Shown: one piece after another, positions 30,286-40,919 of the stretch
How positions within the stretch are numbered: the stretch's first letter is position 1
How the letters are laid out: each line of letters begins with the position of its first letter
Source: Rhynchopus euleeides
Taxonomy: Eukaryota > Euglenozoa > Diplonemea > Diplonemida > Diplonemidae
Assembly: GCA_963210315.1 (NCBI GenBank)
Contig: OY723298.1
Coordinates: 1,240,001 to 1,304,000 of the forward strand
Length of the DNA stretch: 64,000 bases
Reading direction: 5' to 3'
Translations under genes and position numbers: made by a program
The notes under the pieces: generated by a model
The model's database searches: none
The model's input: only the letters and a program-made list of their open reading frames with translations
What the model was told of the DNA's origin: nothing

Positions 30286-30992
30286 GGTGTGGGATGTGTG
30301 GTGGTGGTGGTGGTGTGAGTGGAACAGGGGATGCAAGGGGAAAAGGGGGGGGGGGGGGATGCCCAAAAAATACGAGGGAGAAGCGACGGGACATCATCAG
30401 CAGCAGTGAAAAATAGCAACAGGAAAAAAAATCATGTCTGGTGCGCCTGAAAGGTTCGATTTCCGCCGTTCATATATTCTTTTTTGGCGGAGCTTTCCTT
30501 TTGAGAGGGGCCGCTTCTTGTTACTGCAAGTCAATTCTACGTAGTTCCCAATACGACTTGCAGGGCCACCACCGTCATATTTTCTGTTGCAGTGCATCTC
30601 TTTCCGCAGGGTTCCTATCTCTCTGCGTCTTCTCTCAATTCGTGGCGTGGCTGCTCGGGGTGCTCCTGAGGGTCGGCTGTGTGCTGCCGCCGGCCCTGCC
30701 TCCCCGGCCCCACTGATCTGCCCCCGGAGGAGGGTGGGGGGGCGGGCATCCGTAAGGTGTCCGTGGTGGGGGTTGGTGTTGTTCTTTGATTTGTGTTTCT
30801 TGCTGACTGCCATCGCTTTAGTCTTGCCCGGTTGTGTGCAGCTTCCCTGATTCGACTACAGGTGGAAGAGGAGTCGGCCCTGCCCCCAGCCCGTGGCTGT
30901 TGAGGGGGTTCCTGTTCGGGTGGGGCAGAGTTAGTAGGGATGCCATGTTGCAGGCCCACACCACGCAGTTCGATCGGAGCACACACAAAACC
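30286..30992. other. Intergenic, no gene seen
   Basis: It contains a GGTGGTGG run, poly-G and poly-A runs and no supported frame. The frame of the next gene is open from 30834, but the part before 30993 does not resemble the Ala-rich protein. Confidence 0.5.
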
Positions 30993-32441
30993 ATGGCGTA
31001 CGTCCCTGCAGTGTCGCCTGCCGGTGTGGTGGTGCGGGATCCGCTGCACGCTGCGCACGGCGTGGGGCTTGCGGCTGCGGAGGCGGCGACGCGTGTGAAC
31101 GCGGCTGAGGCGCACGCGGCAGCGGGGGCACACGCCACACATGCGCACGTTGCCTCTGCCACGGCTGCGGCTGCGTCGCAGGGTGTGGCGCAGACGGCTG
31201 CAGCCACCGCCAACCAGGCGCACGTGACGTCGGTCGCCCGTGCACGGGAGGAGGCGGCAGCTGCGGCACACCAGTGGTCCACCGCACACACGACGGCTGC
31301 AGCACACAACACCGCACAGCAGGGGGCGCACTTCGCACACTCGGCGGCACAGCACACCGCGACGGAGGCGGCGCACAGTGCTGCTGTGGCACACGCGTCG
31401 CAGGCGGCGCTGAACTTCGGGGCCACAGAGCAGGACTTCGGGTCGGCTGCGGCACGCCACCGCGGGCAGGAGTACGAGACGGCGCACAGGCATGTGGTGG
31501 CGACCGCAGAGACGGACCGTGCCGCGCTGGCAGGGATGGATGCCGCACACGCGTGTGCTGGACAGCTGGCTGCGGCAACGACGGCTGAGGAGGCAAACGC
31601 GCGTGTCGTGCGTGCACGTGCACAGCTGGCAGCACAGGAGGCGGCTGTGGCTGCGGCGGAGGCACGCCGTGCAGGTGCTCAGAACGAGGCGGCGTTGGCG
31701 GGTGCTGCTGCACGCTATGCCATTGCACGTGAGCAGGCAGCTGGCGTGGCGTTTGCGGAGGCCACGAAGCTTGCAGAGGCAACACAGATTGCCGTCAACA
31801 CCGGGCGTGCAGGGCTGAGCGCGTGCGTGCAGCAGGCACGGGTGACGGAGGCTGTGCATGCGGCGAGCACGGCGAACGCAAGCAACGCTGTCAACAGGCA
31901 CCGCCTGCAGCAGGTGACGGCAGCAGAGGCAAGTGCTGTGCTGAACGCTGCACAGCAGGCGTCCAACCTGACTGCGGCAGACCTGGAATCGCAGCGTGTG
32001 CGCGTGATCCAGGCACACGCGGACGCAGCTGCCACACAGCAGCGCGAGGCACTGGCACGTGCATCTGCAAATGCTTCTGGCGCCAACGCGGCGGCTGCAC
32101 ACGCAGCACTGCATCACAGCGGGGCTGAGCTTGCGGCATCGCGTGCAGCTGAGGGCCACAACGCGGCAGTGCGTGTGGCTGCGACGCACGTGGCTGCAGA
32201 CGAGTCTGCACGTCTGGCTGTTGCTGACTCGCACCTGACGGTGGCACGGGCGAACGAGGCCGGTGTGCGCATGCACGAGGTTGCAGCACACGGTGTTGCG
32301 GCTGCTGCTGATGCGAACCGCGCACACGCAACTGCGAACCACGCCGCTGCCCTGACGGCACGTGTGCACCACGACGCGTCCCCCGCACTGATGTCGGTGG
32401 CAAGCCCGGCTCTGTCGTACACCCCCCTGAAGGCGCTGTGA
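30993..32441 (+). CDS. Ala/His-rich, probably all-helical 482-aa protein
   Basis: I do not recognise a family. The protein is extremely Ala-rich (27 of residues 24-83 by my count) with unusually many His, few Lys and little Gly or Pro after residue 20. Motifs such as AEA, AAHA, ARA and ANAA recur at helical spacing, so a long amphipathic helix or coiled coil is likely. No signal peptide or membrane segment is seen. The start in ACCATGGCG is chosen; an in-frame Met at 30942 is possible. Long open frames also exist on the minus strand here but give Cys/Arg-rich or Pro-rich sequence of shadow type. A structural or cytoskeletal role is a guess. Confidence 0.6.
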   Translation: MAYVPAVSPAGVVVRDPLHAAHGVGLAAAEAATRVNAAEAHAAAGAHATHAHVASATAAAASQGVAQTAAATANQAHVTSVARAREEAAAAAHQWSTAHTTAAAHNTAQQGAHFAHSAAQHTATEAAHSAAVAHASQAALNFGATEQDFGSAAARHRGQEYETAHRHVVATAETDRAALAGMDAAHACAGQLAAATTAEEANARVVRARAQLAAQEAAVAAAEARRAGAQNEAALAGAAARYAIAREQAAGVAFAEATKLAEATQIAVNTGRAGLSACVQQARVTEAVHAASTANASNAVNRHRLQQVTAAEASAVLNAAQQASNLTAADLESQRVRVIQAHADAAATQQREALARASANASGANAAAAHAALHHSGAELAASRAAEGHNAAVRVAATHVAADESARLAVADSHLTVARANEAGVRMHEVAAHGVAAAADANRAHATANHAAALTARVHHDASPALMSVASPALSYTPLKAL

Positions 32442-32990
32442 TGTGCGCGTGCATGCCCAATCATGTAGCGCTGCCTCGTGGTGCTTGTGTTTTCTTTGTA
32501 GATCTCTGAACCTGTCCTGTGCTGTGCGGTGCACCCTCCCTCCCTGTGCCGCACCGCAGACCCTTTTGTTGTACCCCATCCTCTTCCTTGTTTGTAGGTG
32601 CCTCTCCCATACGGGCACCGCGCAGTGCCATGCGCTGCTTCTTTGTACCCCCATCTCTCCATCTCTCTGTAACCTGAACACACCGAACGTCACTGCAGCA
32701 CCACCCCAGCTCCACCCCCTCCTTCGACGCTTTCAATGATTCCGGTTGGCATTTTGTATTGGTCACTGCTGCCACCGCGTCAAGGGCCAGGTGATTGGTG
32801 TTGTTTGACACTGCTGCGAAGTATTGATTACACTGCTCACATGCATGTGTGGAAGCAGAGTCACACGTCGTTTGGTGCCACCAAGATCGATGAATCCACA
32901 CAACAACGGCTGATTTGGGTGTGCTTTTCCACTGTCGGCAGTTACACTTCCACCACCACCACCTCCCTTGCACCAGGATACCTGTCAACA
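32442..32990. other. Intergenic, leader of beta-propeller A
   Basis: No gene. From about 32645 the sequence is homologous, with scattered differences, to 39335-39680 upstream of copy C. The conserved leader CACTTCCACCACC...CTGTCAACA directly precedes the start in all four copies. Confidence 0.55.
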
Positions 32991-34774
32991 ATGCGCACCT
33001 CTGTGGCGTTCCTGATGGCGGCCTTCGCTGCGGCGTCGGTGCAGGCGGAGACGGCGTCGTTCTTGTGGGAGCAGACCGAGGAGTGGTTCGTGGATGACGT
33101 CGTGCAGGGCCTGAACGGTGTCACCTACGGTATTGGGTACGAGCGTGCCGCAGACAACTGGCTGCTGGTGGCACACGATAACAACGGTGTCCTCACTGCG
33201 GAGCGCCGTGTGCAGGACAGCGTGCCTCTGCCTGCCGCCGGGCAGACGCGCCCCGTCGCTGCCGTGCTGGACCAGAGCAGGGGGCAGCTGGTTGTGCTCG
33301 GCACGCTGGCGAACCAGTCGGGTCTGACGTACACTGCGGTGGTCGCCTTCGCCATCCCCTCGCTCACAACCCTGTGGCAGGTGCAGCTCGGCAGCGGTCA
33401 CCGCCCCCAGGACCTGGCCCTTGGCAGCGACGGCAGCGTGTACGTCGCACTGAACGGGCTGTCCACCGGAGGGAACGGTGTGACTGTGGCACGTGTGTCC
33501 ACTGCCGGTGTTGTGAACTGGGTGGTGGCGCAGCAGACGGAGGCGGCCACCCTCGGTCTGGGTGACAACGTCATTGCCACGTCCTCCACCGACGACGTGT
33601 ACGTCGCTGTGCGCGGGACGGTGCTGAAGTACAGCCCGGCCGGTGTGCTGCAGTGGTCTGTGGTGCGCCCTGTCGAGGCGATCCACGTCCGTGCTGACAA
33701 CACCATCATTGCGAGCACCCCCCTGAACCCCACCGGGCAGACCGCCGCCCTGAGTCAGGACGGCGCCGTGATTTGGTCTGCCAGCGTCGGTGGCCTCACC
33801 ATCGTCACCAACATTAGTTGGGTTTGAACCGAACGAGGTCCGACCCCGGCCCGTCGGCCACAGGTCCGAGCTAGCCTGTCGAGCAGGCTATCCAGCGTCC
33901 GTCCGGCATGCGTGTGTGGGGGTGGGGAAGGGAAAAGACACACGGGACACACACCGGTGTTAGATTTAAAAATGGAAGCTAGAAGGGCACACACCACAGG
34001 ACGGCAGGGGGCTGATGGCAGCCCCCTACCCGCCCCCTCAGACGGAGTGAAGAAGTGTAGCTAAGCTACTAGCAAACGAATGCCCGAAGGCCTCTCAAGC
34101 AGTGTGACTAGCAATTGCCTCGTAACCTGCGAGCCGACGAGCGCCAGCTGTTGCGTGCACCACGGTAAAAGGGAAATCACAAACACCACAACATCAATAA
34201 CGCTCAAAGCTGCGAAAAAGGGCCCCCCGCTGTATTGAAATAGGGCACGCAGCGGAAAAATGAACGGATCTTCGCCGGTCTCTACCCTCACCGTTACCGG
34301 GGTTCGCCACGTGGAGGCGCCCGTTCAAAAGGTTCACCCCTCACCATCGTCACCAACAGCGACCTGGAGGTGTGGGTTGGGCGCAGCAACTTCGTCGACT
34401 CCGACAACGTTGACTGGGAGCTGCGCAAGCTCAGCGCTGCTGGGCAGGTGCAGTGGGTGCGCACCGTTGGTGACACCCGGCAGGACATGCTCCGCGCACT
34501 TGCCATCGACGAGCACAGCAACGTGGTGGCTGCCGGCCAGCTGTACGTGCGTGGCGGCTTCCTCAACCTCTTCTGGAGTGCCAAGCTGGCGATCATCAAG
34601 TGGGACGCGGCTGGCAACCAGGTGTGGCGTGTGGAGCACAGCGGGACCCCGAGCCCGAGCGTCGTGGTCACCTCCCCTGGCCGTGTCGTTGTCGGGGACC
34701 TGACCTCCATTGTTGGGTTCCAGACCACAGCCACCACCGGCACCAGCTGCCCCAGCTGGCAGTTCTGGTGCTAG
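32991..34774 (+). pseudogene. Secreted beta-propeller protein, copy A (split by insertion)
   Basis: Copy A has the same signal peptide and first 270 or so codons as copy C. After GGLTIVTN the frame enters foreign DNA and stops at 33825-33827. The remaining coding sequence resumes at 34339 and runs to the normal stop at 34774. Removing the 545 extra bases (525-bp element plus one 20-bp duplication) restores homology; 545 is not a multiple of three, so the copy cannot be read through. If expressed it would make a truncated secreted protein of 278 residues. Confidence 0.85.
33814..34338. mobile_element. 525-bp insertion with 20-bp target duplication
   Basis: CCTCACCATCGTCACCAACA flanks the insert at 33794-33813 and 34339-34358; the uninterrupted copy C has it once (40484-40503). 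A long, exact target duplication without inverted ends fits target-primed retrotransposition of a short nonautonomous element. The left end reads TTAGTTGGGTTTGAACCGAA; its complement holds GGTTCAAACCC, which matches a tRNA box B, but it is at the wrong end for a standard SINE head. No coding frame is supported. Confidence 0.8.
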
Positions 34775-37015
34775 TCAGCGTAGCAAGCCGCCCCTTCATG
34801 CGTTGTGTTAGACTGACGTGACACACATAGTGTGTTGGGGTCGGTGTGCTGTGAGTGTGTCACCCTTGCGGGAGTGGAAGCTTCCTGCAGAATCGCATCA
34901 CCAGAGGGTGCCTTCCGCTCCTCGTCCTCTACATGGGTTCCTCCTCCTCCAGACGGGTTCAGCAGCCTTGCTTCCCAAATAGAACCAGCATGGAGCGGAT
35001 CTTATCCGCCGGTTAGCTCTGTGGCGTGCCCACACACGCAGTCACATGCCAGATATTCTCTGCGCATGCCTGCGTGATGCGCCTTGATGAGCTCTTTTGC
35101 TTTGTTCTATTCGGACACTTCGCGGTTACCCACCCCTGACCCCCTCCCCCTCACCCCCACTTCGCCACTACCCTCGCCTAACCATCATCGACCCCTGTTG
35201 CCCGTGCCTTTCAGTAGGGTTGTGCGTGCAACCCAACTGATCACCCTTTTGTGTTGGTGCGTATTTTCTGTGGCAGTCATGCTCTCATCACGGATTGCCA
35301 CGCGTTTGTCTTCCTTTGTGTCACAAGCTGAAACGCACTGTGGGTGGGTTGGGGTGAGGGATGCACTCCCAGGCATTAGACGCAGTGCAGTGATGCCCAC
35401 AAGTGCTCCCAACCCCTGCCCCACCCTTTGCATTCAGCTTTTTACTTGTTGTTGCGAGCGGAGCAAGAACGAAGTCGCGGAGGCACAGAGAGGGAAATCG
35501 TACGGCGTCAAGCTGCATGATGAACACCTCCGTGCCACTTCATGCCCCCCTCGCACAGCCTTGCATTGCAAGTGTGCGCTCAACGAAAACCCTTTCAAGA
35601 GCGGTGCAGCTTGCTTGGACAAGGTGTTTCTGCCTTATAGCTTCAGTGTGCGGCGTTTCATTTTGCCCCCACCCCAGTCGTTTTTCCCGACTTCACCCAC
35701 ACTCTCAATTGAACCAAAGACAAGGGGGTCTTCGTCACCCCTTTCTGTGCCGAAACTGTGGTGGTGCGTCAGTGAATGAGCCCTCTTCCATGAGGACCCT
35801 CACTGCTGCGCACCTCTGAGCGAAGCCCCCGGCGTTGCTTTTATTTCCTGCAGCAGTGTGCACCGCGCCGAGCACTGCCTGCTTCACACACCACCCTGCT
35901 GTTCCGGTGGGTCACTGCCCCACGTCATGTGGGGTGCTGTGCCAGGACACAGGTCACAACCCAGATCGTTGGTCACTGTCTTTCCTCCCCCTCCTCCCTG
36001 CACCCCTCGCCGGAGACAGGCCTCCCGTGTGTGGTGCCGCGCTTGCCGTGGCACTCGCATCAATCCAACAAAACGTGTTCAGCCAAACGGCAGATCATCA
36101 GCGTGTTCCTGTGGGGCTGTCTTGTCCCTCGGAGCAGTGCCAGATGTTGCTGTCGTCCTGGCTCTGGGGCCTGGTGCTGTGCCAGCACACTCCACCCCAA
36201 CTGGCAAGTGGAGCTCAGCCACGAGATGCAGCCACAGCCACTCGGCAGGGCGGGGGTGTTGTGGCGGAGGGGGAGGGTGGTGGGTGGCGGGTGGGTGGTG
36301 GGGGTGTGCGAACGTGGGGCTTGCTGCTGCCCCTCTCCCTCCGGCCGTCCGGGTTCTTCTCGTTTCCCAAATCAAGTGTTTTGTGTGGTGTCTGTTGTTA
36401 TTTCCGAAGGCGCCCTCACCTCCCACGCACCCCCGCACCGCACTGCCCTTCCATGCCGCTGTCTCACGGATGCGGGTGGCGCTGCTTTATCTTTGGGGGT
36501 GTGCAGGGTGTCTGGGCATGTTCCTGTTCGAGATGACAATAGAAACAAGATGCAATCCATCCCGTACGCACGTTACAACTGGAAGAGGTTGTGGTGCCAG
36601 GCACACGCACCTCGACTGGTATGAATGTGAGGCGCTGCTTCTTGCAGTAGACACTGTAACATTGCAATGTCTGCTGCAGGCGCTTCTCTTGCTTGCTCGA
36701 TTTCCTCCTTGATTGCCTGAGGCGACCAACAATGAACCGCGTTTTGCTGGTCCTACGCCATGCGACGTGTCCGTCACAGATGCAATGCGTATTGCGAGAG
36801 TGATGCACGTGGCCTTGGCGGTGTGGGTCCGGTGTGCGGTGTTCATATCCCCGAGTTACACGGCAAGTGTTCAGTGCGGTATGGCAGACAAGACCCGACG
36901 ATCACCTGCCCCCTCCTGATTTTCGACGATGATTTGCTTGTCACCCCCGGCACGAACACACCCCAGTTGCACTTCCACCACCACCACCTCCCTTGCACCA
37001 GGATACCTGTCAACA
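34775..37015. other. Spacer between propellers A and B
   Basis: No gene is supported in these 2.2 kb. The first 300 bases resemble the 3' flank of copy B (shared blocks TTGCTTCCCAAAT, GAGCGGATC, CAGTCAC, GCCAGATATT), evidence of an older A/B duplication. The whole spacer is repeated at 40920-43160. Confidence 0.6.
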
Positions 37016-38251
37016 ATGCGCACCTCTGTGGCGTTCCTGATGGCGGCCTTCGCTGCGGCGTCGGTGCAGGCGGAGACGGCGTCGTTCTTGTGGGAGCAGA
37101 CCGAGGAGTGGCTCTTGGATGACGTGGTGGAGGGCCTGAACGGTGTCACCTACGGTATTGGGTACGAGCGTGCCGCAGACAACTGGCTGCTGGTGGCACA
37201 CGATAACAACGGTGTCCTCACTGCGGAGCGCCGTGTGCAGGACAGCGTGCCTCTGCCTGCTGCCGGGCAGACGCGCCCCGTCGCTGCCGTGCTGGACCAG
37301 AGCAGGGGGCAGCTGGTTGTGCTCGGCACGCTGGCGAACCAGTCGGGTCTGACGTACACTGCGGTGGTCGCCTTCGCCGTCCCCTCGCTCACAACCCTGT
37401 GGCAGGTGCAGCTCGGCAGCGGGCACCGCCCCCAGGACCTGGCCCTTGGCAGCGACGGCAGCGTGTACGTCGCACTGAACAGGTGGAGCCCTGAAGTCGT
37501 CGGGGTGACTGTGGCCCGTGTTTCTGCTGACGGTGTGGTGAGGTGGGCGGTGGCGGAGGACACGGGTCTTCTTTTGGGTGTGGGTGACAACGTCATTGCG
37601 ACATCCGCCACCGACGACGTGTACGTCGCCGTGCGTGCGAAGGTGCTGAAGTACAGCCCAGACGGCGTGCTGCAGTGGTCTGGCGCGCACCCTGCTGAGG
37701 CGATCCACGTCCGTGCTGACAACACCATCATCGGGAGCACCTCTGCAAACCCCAGCGGGAAGACGGTCGCCCTGAGCCAGGACGGTTCCCTGCTGTGGTC
37801 TGCAGAGGCCGGTGGCCTCACCATCGTCACCAACAGCGACCTGGAGGTGTGGGTCGGGGACAGCAACTTCGTCGACTCCGACAACGTCGACTGGCGTCTG
37901 CGCAAGCTCAGCGCTGCTGGGCAGCTGCAGTGGGTGCGCTCCATTGGCGACACCAAGGAGGACATGCTCCGCGCACTCGCCATCGACGAGCACAGCAACG
38001 TGGTGGCTGCCGGCAAGCTGACCGTGCGTGGCGGCTTCCTCAACCTCTTCTGGAGTGCCAAGCTGGCGGTCATCAAGTGGGACGCGGCTGGCAACCAGGT
38101 GTGGCGTGTGGAGCACAGCGGGACCGCAAGCCCGAGCGTCGTGGTCACCTCCCCTGGCCGTGTCGTTGTCGGGGCCCTGACCTCCATTGTTGGGTTCCAG
38201 ACCACAGCCACCACCGGCACCAGCTGCCCCAGCTGGCAGTTCTGGTGCTAG
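37016..38251 (+). CDS. Secreted beta-propeller protein, copy B
   Basis: The protein has 411 residues. A clear signal peptide (MRTSVAFLMAAFAAASVQA, cut before ET) is followed by repeated blade-like units such as RPQDLALGSDGSVYVAL, DGVVRWAVAEDT, DGVLQWSGAHPAE and DNTIIGSTSANPSG, typical of PQQ- or NHL-like beta-propellers. The last residues CPSWQFWC could form a disulfide. Secretion or cell-surface display is inferred; no enzyme motif is visible. Compared with A and C, the middle third differs strongly (NRWSPEVVGVT versus NGLSTGGNGVT), while the signal peptide and C-terminal 130 residues are nearly the same, suggesting diversification of the ligand face plus conversion of the rest. Confidence 0.8.
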   Translation: MRTSVAFLMAAFAAASVQAETASFLWEQTEEWLLDDVVEGLNGVTYGIGYERAADNWLLVAHDNNGVLTAERRVQDSVPLPAAGQTRPVAAVLDQSRGQLVVLGTLANQSGLTYTAVVAFAVPSLTTLWQVQLGSGHRPQDLALGSDGSVYVALNRWSPEVVGVTVARVSADGVVRWAVAEDTGLLLGVGDNVIATSATDDVYVAVRAKVLKYSPDGVLQWSGAHPAEAIHVRADNTIIGSTSANPSGKTVALSQDGSLLWSAEAGGLTIVTNSDLEVWVGDSNFVDSDNVDWRLRKLSAAGQLQWVRSIGDTKEDMLRALAIDEHSNVVAAGKLTVRGGFLNLFWSAKLAVIKWDAAGNQVWRVEHSGTASPSVVVTSPGRVVVGALTSIVGFQTTATTGTSCPSWQFWC

Positions 38252-39680
38252 TCAGCCCGAGCTGCCTCTTCATGCCACTGTGTGTTGGTGGGTGGCTGTG
38301 TGTGGGCGTGTTGCCGTTGCGGCAGTGGAAGCTTCCTGCAAACATCGCACACCACTGAGAGGGTGCCTCCGCCCCTCATCGAAGATGATTGTTTCTTGTC
38401 GTTTCGGTGAAGCCAGCTCAGGGTATTCTTCCCCAGCAGGCTGATCCTTACGAACATCCCACACACCTGCAGGGTGTGTGTGTGTGTGTTCAACGTTCGA
38501 AGACCTTTGCTTCCCAAATGGAACCGGCGTCGAGCGGATCGTATCCGCCGAACTGCTTCTGTGGTGTGCCACACACACAGTCACGTGCCAGATATTTTCT
38601 ACGCGTGCCTGCGTGATACGCCTGATGAGGTTTTGCTGTGTCTCTTTTTTGGGAACTCCCAGCTGTCTTCCCCTTATCCCCCTCACCTCGCCACTGCCTT
38701 CACCCTACTTACCCGCCCTTCAGGAGGGCTGTGCGTGCAACTCAACGGACCCCCCTCTTGCACGGGGTTTCTCCTTGAACACCACACACGCACATGCCAT
38801 TTGGCACCACCCACCCCCTTGTCTTTGTTCGCATCAAGCAATATGTTGTCCCCTCTCACGGACGTATCCTTTTTCCACGGCTGATCCCGAAACCCGGTTG
38901 AAATCCCAGAAGAACAACGACCGAGGAAAGTCCAGCCTCGCACCTTGCTTGCACAACGGGTTTCTGTCATATAGCTTCCGGTGTAAGGCTTTCGTGTTGC
39001 CCCCACTCCCACAGCCGCTCCTTCTTCTTGAAACATCCACCCAGCTTGTCACTCCACCCCGATACCGCCACAGGGTGTGGGTGTGGCATTCTGGCTTGTC
39101 AAGTTTTCCGGTGTTGGATGGGGGCACAGGCCGCCGTGAGCCAAACCCAGGTGTAGGTGTCCCTCAAAGCCCTCATAAAAGTGGATCAGCGACACCCCTG
39201 CGTTTGCCCCGGAGAAGCCACGGCTTTCGGCAAAATGTGCATGGGAACGGATGACGGTTTTGGGCCCGATTTTCGAGAGACAATGCTTGAGGGTGTGCTT
39301 CTCACTCGCACTGAATCTTGTTGGTCTTGATCCCCACCCCCATCTCTCCCTCTCTCTGTAACCTGAAACACACCGAACGTCGCTGCAGCACCACCCCAGC
39401 TCCACCCCCTCCTTCGACGCTTTCAATGCTTCCGGTTGCCATTTTGTATTGGTCACTGCTGCCACCGCGTCAAGGGCCAGGTGATTGGTGTTGTTTGCCA
39501 CTGCTGTGAAGTATTGATTACACTGCTCACATGCATGTGTGGAAGCAGAGTCACACGTCGTTTGGTGCCACCAAGATCGATGAATCCACACGACAACGGC
39601 TGACTTGGGTGTGCTTTTCCACTGTCGGCAGTTCCACTTCCACCACCACCACCTCCCTTGCACCAGGATACCTGTCAACA
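38252..39680. other. Spacer between propellers B and C
   Basis: No gene. Identity with the region after copy D runs to 38863 and ends there. Positions 38864-39334 have no counterpart downstream of D; 39335-39680 resembles the upstream region of A. Confidence 0.6.
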
Positions 39681-40919
39681 ATGCGCACCTCTGTGGCGTT
39701 CCTGATGGCGGCCTTCGCTGCGGCGTCGGTGCAGGCGGAGACGGCGTCGTTCTTGTGGGAGCAGACCGAGGAGTGGTTCGTGGATGACGTCGTGCAGGGC
39801 CTGAACGGTGTCACCTACGGTATTGGGTACGAGCGTGTCGAAAGCAACTGGCTGCTGGTGGCACACGATAACAACGGTGTCCTCACTGCGGAGCGCCGTG
39901 TGCAGGACAGCGTGCCTCTGCCTGCCGCCGGGCAGACGCGCCCCGTCGCTGCCGTGCTGGACCAGAGCAGGGGACAGCTGGTTGTGCTCGGCACGCTGGC
40001 GGACCAGTCGGGTCTGACGTACACTGCGGTGGCCGCCTTCGCCGTCCCCTCGCTTACTCCCCTGTGGCAGACGAAGCTCGGCAGCGGGCACCGCCCCCAG
40101 GACCTGGCCCTTGGCAGCGACGGCAGCGTGTACGTCGCACTGAACGGGCTGTCCACCGGAGGGAACGGTGTGACTGTGGCACGTGTGTCCACTGCCGGTG
40201 TTGTGAACTGGGTGGTGGCGCAGCAGACGGAGGCGGCCACCCTCGGTCTGGGTGACAACGTCATTGCCACGTCCTCCACCGACGACGTGTACGTCGCTGT
40301 GCGCGGGACGGTGCTGAAGTACAGCCCGGCCGGTGTGCTGCAGTGGTCTGTGGTGCGCCCTGTCGAGGCGATCCACGTCCGTGCTGACAACACCATCATT
40401 GCGAGCACCCCCCTGAACCCCACCGGGCAGACCGCCGCCCTGAGCCAGGACGGCGCCGTGATTTGGTCTGCCAGCGTCGGTGGCCTCACCATCGTCACCA
40501 ACAGCGACCTGGAGGTGTGGGTTGGGCGCAGCAACTTCGTCGACTCCGACAACGTTGACTGGGAGCTGCGCAAGCTCAGCGCTGCTGGGCAGGTGCAGTG
40601 GGTGCGCACCGTTGGTGACACCCGGCAGGACATGCTCCGCGCACTTGCCATCGACGAGCACAGCAACGTGGTGGCTGCCGGCCAGCTGTACGTGCGTGGC
40701 GGCTTCCTCAACCTCTTCTGGAGTGCCAAGCTGGCGATCATCAAGTGGGACGCGGCTGGCAACCAGGTGTGGCGTGTGGAGCACAGCGGGACCCCGAGCC
40801 CGAGCGTCGTGGTCACCTCCCCTGGCCGTGTCGTTGTCGGGGACCTGACCTCCATTGTTGGGTTCCAGACCACAGCCACCACCGGCACCAGCTGCCCCAG
40901 CTGGCAGTTCTGGTGCTAG
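39681..40919 (+). CDS. Secreted beta-propeller protein, copy C (intact sister of A)
   Basis: The protein has 412 residues. It is the undamaged version of copy A: same signal peptide and same blade sequences, with differences only in the first 130 codons (for example GYERVESNW versus GYERAADNW and LWQTKLGSG versus LWQVQLGSG). From about 40090 it is identical to A apart from one base and the insertion. The upstream Met at 39531 is in frame but would hide the signal peptide, so 39681 is the start, as in B and D. Confidence 0.82.
   Translation: MRTSVAFLMAAFAAASVQAETASFLWEQTEEWFVDDVVQGLNGVTYGIGYERVESNWLLVAHDNNGVLTAERRVQDSVPLPAAGQTRPVAAVLDQSRGQLVVLGTLADQSGLTYTAVAAFAVPSLTPLWQTKLGSGHRPQDLALGSDGSVYVALNGLSTGGNGVTVARVSTAGVVNWVVAQQTEAATLGLGDNVIATSSTDDVYVAVRGTVLKYSPAGVLQWSVVRPVEAIHVRADNTIIASTPLNPTGQTAALSQDGAVIWSASVGGLTIVTNSDLEVWVGRSNFVDSDNVDWELRKLSAAGQVQWVRTVGDTRQDMLRALAIDEHSNVVAAGQLYVRGGFLNLFWSAKLAIIKWDAAGNQVWRVEHSGTPSPSVVVTSPGRVVVGDLTSIVGFQTTATTGTSCPSWQFWC

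Noticed and set aside
30615-32693. 692-codon minus-strand frame opposite the Ala-rich gene
   Set aside because: It is Cys/Arg-rich shadow sequence that runs through the spacers on both sides; the plus frame is compositionally coherent and has a good start.
33815-33845. Box-B match suggesting a tRNA gene or SINE head
   Set aside because: No box A at the proper distance and no tRNA fold; kept only as a note on the 525-bp insertion.
34832-36930. Several 200-280-codon plus-strand frames between propellers A and B
   Set aside because: They overlap in different frames, have no domain, and are Pro/Cys/Ser-rich; their repetition at 40977-43075 is explained by the segmental duplication.
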